From NCBI GenBank assembly GCA_003162995.1, contig PLUZ01000282.1, forward strand, positions 7,067-16,645: a stretch of 9,579 nt of DNA, given 5' to 3'. A program made the position numbers and the translations under genes. Within the stretch, counting starts at the first letter, position 1; each line of letters starts with the position of its first letter. The stretch comes from Methylocapsa sp. (GTDB lineage Bacteria > Pseudomonadota > Alphaproteobacteria > Rhizobiales > Beijerinckiaceae). Below the pieces are notes generated by a model that saw only the letters and a list, made by a program, of their open reading frames with translations, made no database searches and had not been told where the DNA came from. Of this stretch, positions 6,567 through 9,579 are shown piece after piece.

Positions 6567-6886
6567 AGCGAATGCGCAATCCCGACGTGGTCTGCCTCGA
6601 ACGAATCGAACATTTCTTGAAGGATGCGGAGAAGAACGGAATTACCGTTCTGTTGGCTGGCGTACGGCCGGATTTCTTGCAAGCGATCACGCGGCTTCGC
6701 TTTCAGGAATGGTACACACCGGACCATATATTCCCGGAAGAGGGCGAGGACGATGATTCTGATTCCGCAACCCTGAAGGCCGTGCGAAACGCCTATCAAT
6801 TGCTTGGCGAAGACAACAAATGCGATCACTGCCGGCAATCGGAACCGGCTGAAAACCGAGAGGTCAACCTCTATTATCTGGTTTGA
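6479..6886 (+). pseudogene. Detached C-terminal part of the SulP STAS domain (-1 frame)
   Basis: This segment encodes the remainder of the sulP STAS domain in the frame -1 to the permease. Recognisable parts are GAAPELDHTLDELRRRA, FIVLRLKRMRNPDVVCLERI, GITVLLAGVRPDFLQAI and a C-terminal TLKAVRNAYQLLGED with a CDHC pair. STAS domains regulate SulP transport and bind nucleotides or partner proteins. It has no convincing start of its own: the first usable codon is a TTG at 6515, inside the domain, with no clear ribosome binding site. It is most likely made only by frameshifting, or is lost, or the break is a base-calling error in the T run. The coding pattern is well preserved, which argues against an old pseudogene. 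Confidence 0.7.
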
Positions 6887-6920
6887 GGCCTTTGCGGGGC
6901 CAGCGCCTCTCTCTCCAGCC

Positions 6921-6942
6921 CGCGACGTCGGGGGGCGTCGCG
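6921..6942. terminator. Hairpin between convergent sulP and the small hypothetical gene
   Basis: CGCGACG (6921-6927) and CGTCGCG (6936-6942) form a perfect 7-base GC-rich stem with an 8-base loop, 34 bases after the STAS stop and between two converging genes. No T run follows on either strand, so it is not a classical intrinsic terminator. The position fits a bidirectional transcript end or an RNA-stabilising hairpin. Confidence 0.35.
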
Positions 6943-6987
6943 AACTCGACGCATGCCTGGCTTGCAAGGCCGTTTTCGGTGCGCCGG

Positions 6988-7239
6988 TCAATCGGCGCTG
7001 GGCAATCTCCGGATCGTGAATTCGATGCAGTCACCTGGGAGTTCGCGCCAGGACTCAATTTCCGTCATATAGGCGGCTTTCGGGAACTTCAGAAAATAGT
7101 CGCGCGCCTTGTCGCGCGCCTCAAGGCGCGGAAGCGTATAGGTCTCGCGCCGCCAAGCTTTGTTGCGAGACGCTTGCGTCCGCGCCCGGCCGGAAAGACG
7201 GCGCGCGATGTTAGCCGGTGTTTTTTGTTCGGTGCTCAC
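6988..7239 (-). CDS. Conserved hypothetical protein (83 residues)
   Basis: A small, charged, soluble protein with no signal peptide or membrane segment. I recall similar short hypotheticals in Rhizobiales but cannot name a domain. The N-terminus is basic (ARRLSGRARTQASRNKAWRR, residues 12-31), followed by RETYTLPRLEARDKARDYF and KFPKAAYMTEIESWRELP. It ends in IEFTIRRLPSAD. The C-terminal part has the look of a small alpha/beta fold with conserved aromatic and acidic residues. The start is GTG at 7239 with GGAAAAG upstream. An upstream extension with a run of Cys and basic residues looks non-coding. It lies 82 bases downstream of cca on the same strand. A TATAAT in the gap suggests it may also have its own promoter. 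Confidence 0.7.
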   Translation of the reverse strand: MSTEQKTPANIARRLSGRARTQASRNKAWRRETYTLPRLEARDKARDYFLKFPKAAYMTEIESWRELPGDCIEFTIRRLPSAD

Positions 7240-7288
7240 GACGCTTTTCCGTACGCACGCAAATGGCGCCTCAATGGACGCTAGATAT

Positions 7289-7294
7289 ATTATA
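7289..7294 (-). promoter_or_regulatory. Possible -10 element for the 83-residue hypothetical
   Basis: On the minus strand TATAAT occurs about 50 bases before the GTG start, in a local AT-rich patch between cca and the small gene. No clear -35 hexamer lies 16-18 bases upstream. AAGACA is present but with a spacer of about 14 bases. Low confidence. Confidence 0.3.
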
Positions 7295-7299
7295 CACGA

Positions 7300-7319
7300 G
7301 CGGCACGCTGTCTTGCCGC
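7300..7319 (-). terminator. Small hairpin just after the cca stop
   Basis: GCGGCA and TGCCGC (6-base arms, 8-base loop) begin a few bases after the cca stop codon on the minus strand. No T run follows, so termination would be weak. It could be a processing or stabilising hairpin between cca and the small downstream gene. Confidence 0.25.
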
Positions 7320-7321
7320 CC

Positions 7322-8584
7322 CTATTTTGCCCCTCGCGGCATATCGTTAAGCAATTGCGCGAGGCGCGCCGGGTCATTCGGAAAGCCAGCCTTTATCCAG
7401 CGCGTTTGCAGCTCCCTCAACGCCTCGCCGATGGCGCGCCCCTCGGTGATACCCCGCGCGATCATGTCGGCCCCCGAAAACGGCAGGCGTGGCTCGGTGG
7501 TCTCGATGAGAAATTTGCGCGCCCGCGCCCATTCGCCCTCATGCCCAGGGAGGGCATCGGCTTGCGTCAAGAGGATCGCGTCGATAGCCGCCTGGCGGCC
7601 ATGGCGGAAGAGCAAGCCCAGCAATTCCTCATGGCTTGGCGGCTCGTTAAGCCCGTGCAGGCCCCTCAGCGCGCGCGCGGCGGCTTCGAGACGCTCAGCT
7701 TCCGCGTTGGACAAACGCAGCCGCTCGCGCAGGCGCTCGGCGTCTTCGGGTAGAGTGACGCAGAGCGCGGAAAGACGCAGGAGCGGATCTTGCGGCGAAC
7801 CTGCGCCGATCGCCACGACGCGCCGCAGCCGCGCCGGATTCGGCGCCAAGGCGAGGAGCGGATGCAGCAGCCCGTCGGCACAGATTTCCGCGCAGACTTC
7901 CACGGCTCTGCGCGCGCAAAGCAGCTTCAGAAGCTCGGCGCGAATTCTTTCGCGCGAGAGGCGGACAAGGCCTTCTCTTTGACGGATGGCCGCCGAACGA
8001 CCGGCGGAATCGAGCGGGCCTTCACCGAAATCAGCCGAAAAGCGGAAGAAGCGCAGGATGCGCAGATAGTCCTCTTTGATGCGCCGCGCCGGCTCGCCGA
8101 TGAACCGCACTTTTCGCGCCGCGATGTCGGCGAGGCCGCCAGTATAATCGAATAGCCTTCCGCCAGGCGCCATGGACAGGGCATTCATCGTAAAATCACG
8201 GCGAAGCGCGTCGATCCTAAAATCGCGGCCGAAGCGGACTTCCGCATGGCGGCCATCGGTCGCTACATCCTCGCGGAGCGTCGTCACTTCAAAGGTCTTT
8301 TCCCCGGCGAGCAGGGTTACGGTCCCATGTTGAAGCCCGGTCGGTATGGCGCGAAGGCCCGCGGCTTTTGCCCGCGCCATGACCGCCTCCGGCAAAAGCG
8401 TGGTCGCAAGATCGATTTCGCGCACCGTCCTGCCGAACAGCGCATCGCGCAAGGCGCCGCCGACAATCCGGGTTTCTTCCTCCTCATGAGCGAGCGCGGC
8501 AAGAATGCTCAGCAAGGCTTGGTCACCGAATAGGACGCAAAGCGCGTCCGGCGCCGCGATGGTCTGGTCTTGCGTCTGGCTCAT
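7322..8584 (-). CDS. cca: CCA tRNA nucleotidyltransferase (class II, PcnB-type head)
   Basis: A 420-residue enzyme that adds or repairs the 3'-CCA of tRNAs from CTP and ATP. In order: the nucleotidyltransferase G-G motif RIVGGALRDALFG (39-51), the metal site REIDLATT (55-62), and ALRRDFTMNALS (126-137, RRDF type). LFDYTGGLADI (144-154) and the flexible-loop/nucleotide motif EDYLRILRFFRF (171-182) follow, then SRERIRAELLKLL (210-222) and an alpha-helical tRNA-binding C-terminus. The metal site is E57-x-D59 rather than the usual D-x-D, a conservative change. The ATG at 8584 overlaps the DUF6111 stop as ATGA, indicating translational coupling. The open frame continues upstream, but that part is antiparallel shadow of DUF6111. 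It follows nudL and DUF6111, as in other Rhizobiales. Confidence 0.92.
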   Translation of the reverse strand: MSQTQDQTIAAPDALCVLFGDQALLSILAALAHEEEETRIVGGALRDALFGRTVREIDLATTLLPEAVMARAKAAGLRAIPTGLQHGTVTLLAGEKTFEVTTLREDVATDGRHAEVRFGRDFRIDALRRDFTMNALSMAPGGRLFDYTGGLADIAARKVRFIGEPARRIKEDYLRILRFFRFSADFGEGPLDSAGRSAAIRQREGLVRLSRERIRAELLKLLCARRAVEVCAEICADGLLHPLLALAPNPARLRRVVAIGAGSPQDPLLRLSALCVTLPEDAERLRERLRLSNAEAERLEAAARALRGLHGLNEPPSHEELLGLLFRHGRQAAIDAILLTQADALPGHEGEWARARKFLIETTEPRLPFSGADMIARGITEGRAIGEALRELQTRWIKAGFPNDPARLAQLLNDMPRGAK

Positions 8585-8841
8585 TGCAAGCGCCCCGGCA
8601 CAAGCCGGCCATTCTCGATATGAGCCGGTATATAGGCCCCCTCGTGGCGCGGCGCGAAAATGCCGAAGGCAAGCATGCCAGTGGCGGCGATCGCGAGACC
8701 CGTCAAGGCGAGTGTCGAGACCGCGCCTTTGGTCCAATGCTCGATCGTGAAAGGATATTTCCGGCGCAAAACGAGATAGGCGGCATAAGCGGCGAAGGGC
8801 GAAGCGAACAAAAGAAGAGGATCGAGGACGGCACGCCACAT
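8581..8841 (-). CDS. DUF6111 family small membrane protein
   Basis: An 86-residue protein with two hydrophobic segments, at about residues 8-26 (DPLLLFASPFAAYAAYLVL) and 40-62 (GAVSTLALTGLAIAATGMLAF). These are separated by a basic, aromatic linker and followed by a polar tail, IPAHIENGRLVPGRLQ. The PAH(I/M)E-x-GRLVPGR ending and the position between nudL and cca are what I know of DUF6111 in Rhizobiales. Its function is unknown. The ATG at 8841 shares its A with the nudL stop (TGATG), and the gene's own stop overlaps the cca ATG, so it is translated as part of a tight unit. A TTG two codons earlier is also possible. Confidence 0.82.
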   Translation of the reverse strand: MWRAVLDPLLLFASPFAAYAAYLVLRRKYPFTIEHWTKGAVSTLALTGLAIAATGMLAFGIFAPRHEGAYIPAHIENGRLVPGRLQ

Positions 8842-9449
8842 CAGCAATAAAGCCTTTCATAGAGATTGCGCAAAATGCCCGCGGTCACACCCCAAATGTT
8901 CCGCGCACCATAGGGCATCGCATGGAAATGCCGCAGTTTTCCGTCGACCTCCTTATGGTGCAGAGCGTGATTGGCCGAGTCCATGAGAAAGGCGAAAGGC
9001 ACCTCGAAGGCTTCGTCCACCTCGCCGGGATTGATCTTGAAGGCGACTGGCACGGTGATTTTGGCCACCACAGGGACAATGCAAAAGCCGGTTCCAGTCG
9101 TAAAGGGGTCGAGATAGCCGAGCGGCTCGACATGGCGCGGATCGAGGCCGATTTCCTCATGCGCCTCGCGCAAGGCGGCGGCGGCAGCGTTCTTGTCATG
9201 CGCGTCGATCTTGCCACCGGGAAAGGCGATCTGGCCCGAATGAACCCGCAGGGCTGCCGTCCGTTGCGTGAGAATGACCCTGACCTCGTCCGGATAGGCG
9301 GCCAATCCAATGAGGACCGCTGCGGGGCGCAGACGAGCGGGATCGCCTTGCGGCCAATCGAGAGCCGGCGTGAGCGTGAGACGCGCCCGCACATGCGCGA
9401 AGACGGTGGCGGGAGCGAAACGCCAGTCAGCGGATGCCTCGGCTTTCAT
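8841..9449 (-). CDS. nudL: CoA pyrophosphatase (Nudix hydrolase, NudL type)
   Basis: A 202-residue Nudix enzyme that probably splits CoA and its derivatives into 4'-phosphopantetheine and 3',5'-ADP. The NudL/UPF0035 signature is clear: ILTQRTAALRVHSGQIAFPG (residues 59-78). The Nudix helix follows, with G-G-K-x-D near 78-82 and ALREAHEEIGL (92-102), including the metal-binding REAxEE. GYLDPFTTGTGFCIVPVVA (111-129) is the usual substrate-side loop, and MPYGARNIWGVTAGIL (178-193) is the conserved C-terminal helix region. The ATG at 9449 has AAAGGGA just upstream and overlaps the stop of the preceding DUF1285 gene as ATGA. A link with cysQ is of interest, because CoA cleavage gives 3',5'-ADP (PAP), the CysQ substrate, but the two genes are 7 kb apart here. 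Confidence 0.92.
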   Translation of the reverse strand: MKAEASADWRFAPATVFAHVRARLTLTPALDWPQGDPARLRPAAVLIGLAAYPDEVRVILTQRTAALRVHSGQIAFPGGKIDAHDKNAAAAALREAHEEIGLDPRHVEPLGYLDPFTTGTGFCIVPVVAKITVPVAFKINPGEVDEAFEVPFAFLMDSANHALHHKEVDGKLRHFHAMPYGARNIWGVTAGILRNLYERLYC

Positions 9450-9579
9450 GAATTCCCTTTAAACTCTGCGGCCTCGATCGCTTCCGTCTCTTCGGCAGTG
9501 GCCATCGCGAAAAAAAAACCCGCCGACGTTACGCCAAAACAGCGCGACCCCTCGTGCTCCCTTATTTCGCCGAGTTCGA
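9446..9579 (-). CDS. DUF1285 family protein, C-terminal fragment (runs off the right edge)
   Basis: The last 43 codons of a gene entering from the right. The translation contains LGEIREHEG, then RCFGVTSAGFFFAMATAEE, and ends ...EAAEFKGNS. The FGV-x-SAG/SGG-x-FFxMA ending resembles the C-terminus of DUF1285 proteins, which commonly precede nudL, DUF6111 and cca in Rhizobiales. The context is the stronger evidence, since the fragment is short. Its TGA stop overlaps the nudL ATG (ATGA), which suggests coupled translation. The Phe triplet is encoded by a run of nine T (9510-9518 on the minus strand), and the family-like sequence continues on both sides, so the frame looks intact. Confidence 0.68.
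   Translation of the reverse strand, partial: ELGEIREHEGSRCFGVTSAGFFFAMATAEETEAIEAAEFKGNS

Noticed and set aside
6248..6991. 247-codon open frame on the minus strand opposite the sulP 3' end
   Set aside because: It is antisense to a well-supported SulP/STAS coding region, has no recognisable family pattern, and overlaps the convergent small gene.
7218..7982. 254-codon plus-strand open frame rich in Ser, Arg and Ala
   Set aside because: It is antisense to cca. The low-complexity S/R/A composition is the usual shadow of a GC-rich gene.
9510..9518. Nine-base A/T homopolymer as a possible second frameshift
   Set aside because: The reading frame on both sides gives a coherent DUF1285-like C-terminus ending in a stop that overlaps nudL, so no frame break is needed.
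1..9579. CRISPR arrays, tRNA genes, insertion sequences, prophage or defence genes
   Set aside because: No regularly spaced repeats, no tRNA-like cloverleaf, and no transposase, integrase or nuclease motifs were seen. The recognisable genes are all chromosomal housekeeping or transport types.

Overview
The window looks like ordinary chromosomal DNA of an alphaproteobacterium of the order Hyphomicrobiales (Rhizobiales). A Beijerinckiaceae or Methylocystaceae-like host is my best guess, but the family level is weak. The basis is gene content and order: a cysQ - DUF4170 - kdtA block at the left and a DUF1285 - nudL - DUF6111 - cca block at the right, both familiar arrangements in this order, plus the alphaproteobacterial family DUF6101. 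Base composition is moderately GC-rich. I see no tRNA or rRNA, no CRISPR array, no insertion sequence and no phage gene.

Left block (1-1405, minus strand): cysQ (3'(2'),5'-bisphosphate nucleotidase), a small DUF4170 protein, and the first 30 codons of waaA/kdtA (Kdo transferase), which runs off the left edge. Middle block (1701-4621): a DUF6101 protein (plus), a Kbp/YgaU-type BON-LysM protein (minus), a pteridine-reductase-like SDR (plus) and a TauE/SafE family permease (minus). Adjacent genes here are alternately convergent and divergent, so each is probably its own transcription unit. Next comes a SulP anion transporter (plus, 5076 onwards) behind a 454-base divergent intergenic region. Its C-terminal STAS domain is out of frame by -1 at a run of seven T. 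Right block (6988-9579, minus strand): a partial DUF1285 protein, nudL (CoA pyrophosphatase), DUF6111 (small membrane protein) and cca (tRNA nucleotidyltransferase). These four are joined by 4-, 1- and 4-base overlaps, and a small conserved hypothetical follows 82 bases later.

The genes are mostly housekeeping: lipid A/Kdo, PAPS/PAP turnover, CoA and tRNA metabolism. Two neighbouring genes, tauE/safE-like and sulP, are divergent and could both move sulfur oxyanions or other anions across the membrane.

I did not find a clear new multi-gene system. The two places most worth a second look are (1) the SulP/STAS frame break at a textbook-like slippery heptamer, and (2) the sulP leader, which has nested inverted repeats and an exact second copy of the Shine-Dalgarno region with a complementary CCTCCT that could pair with either copy.
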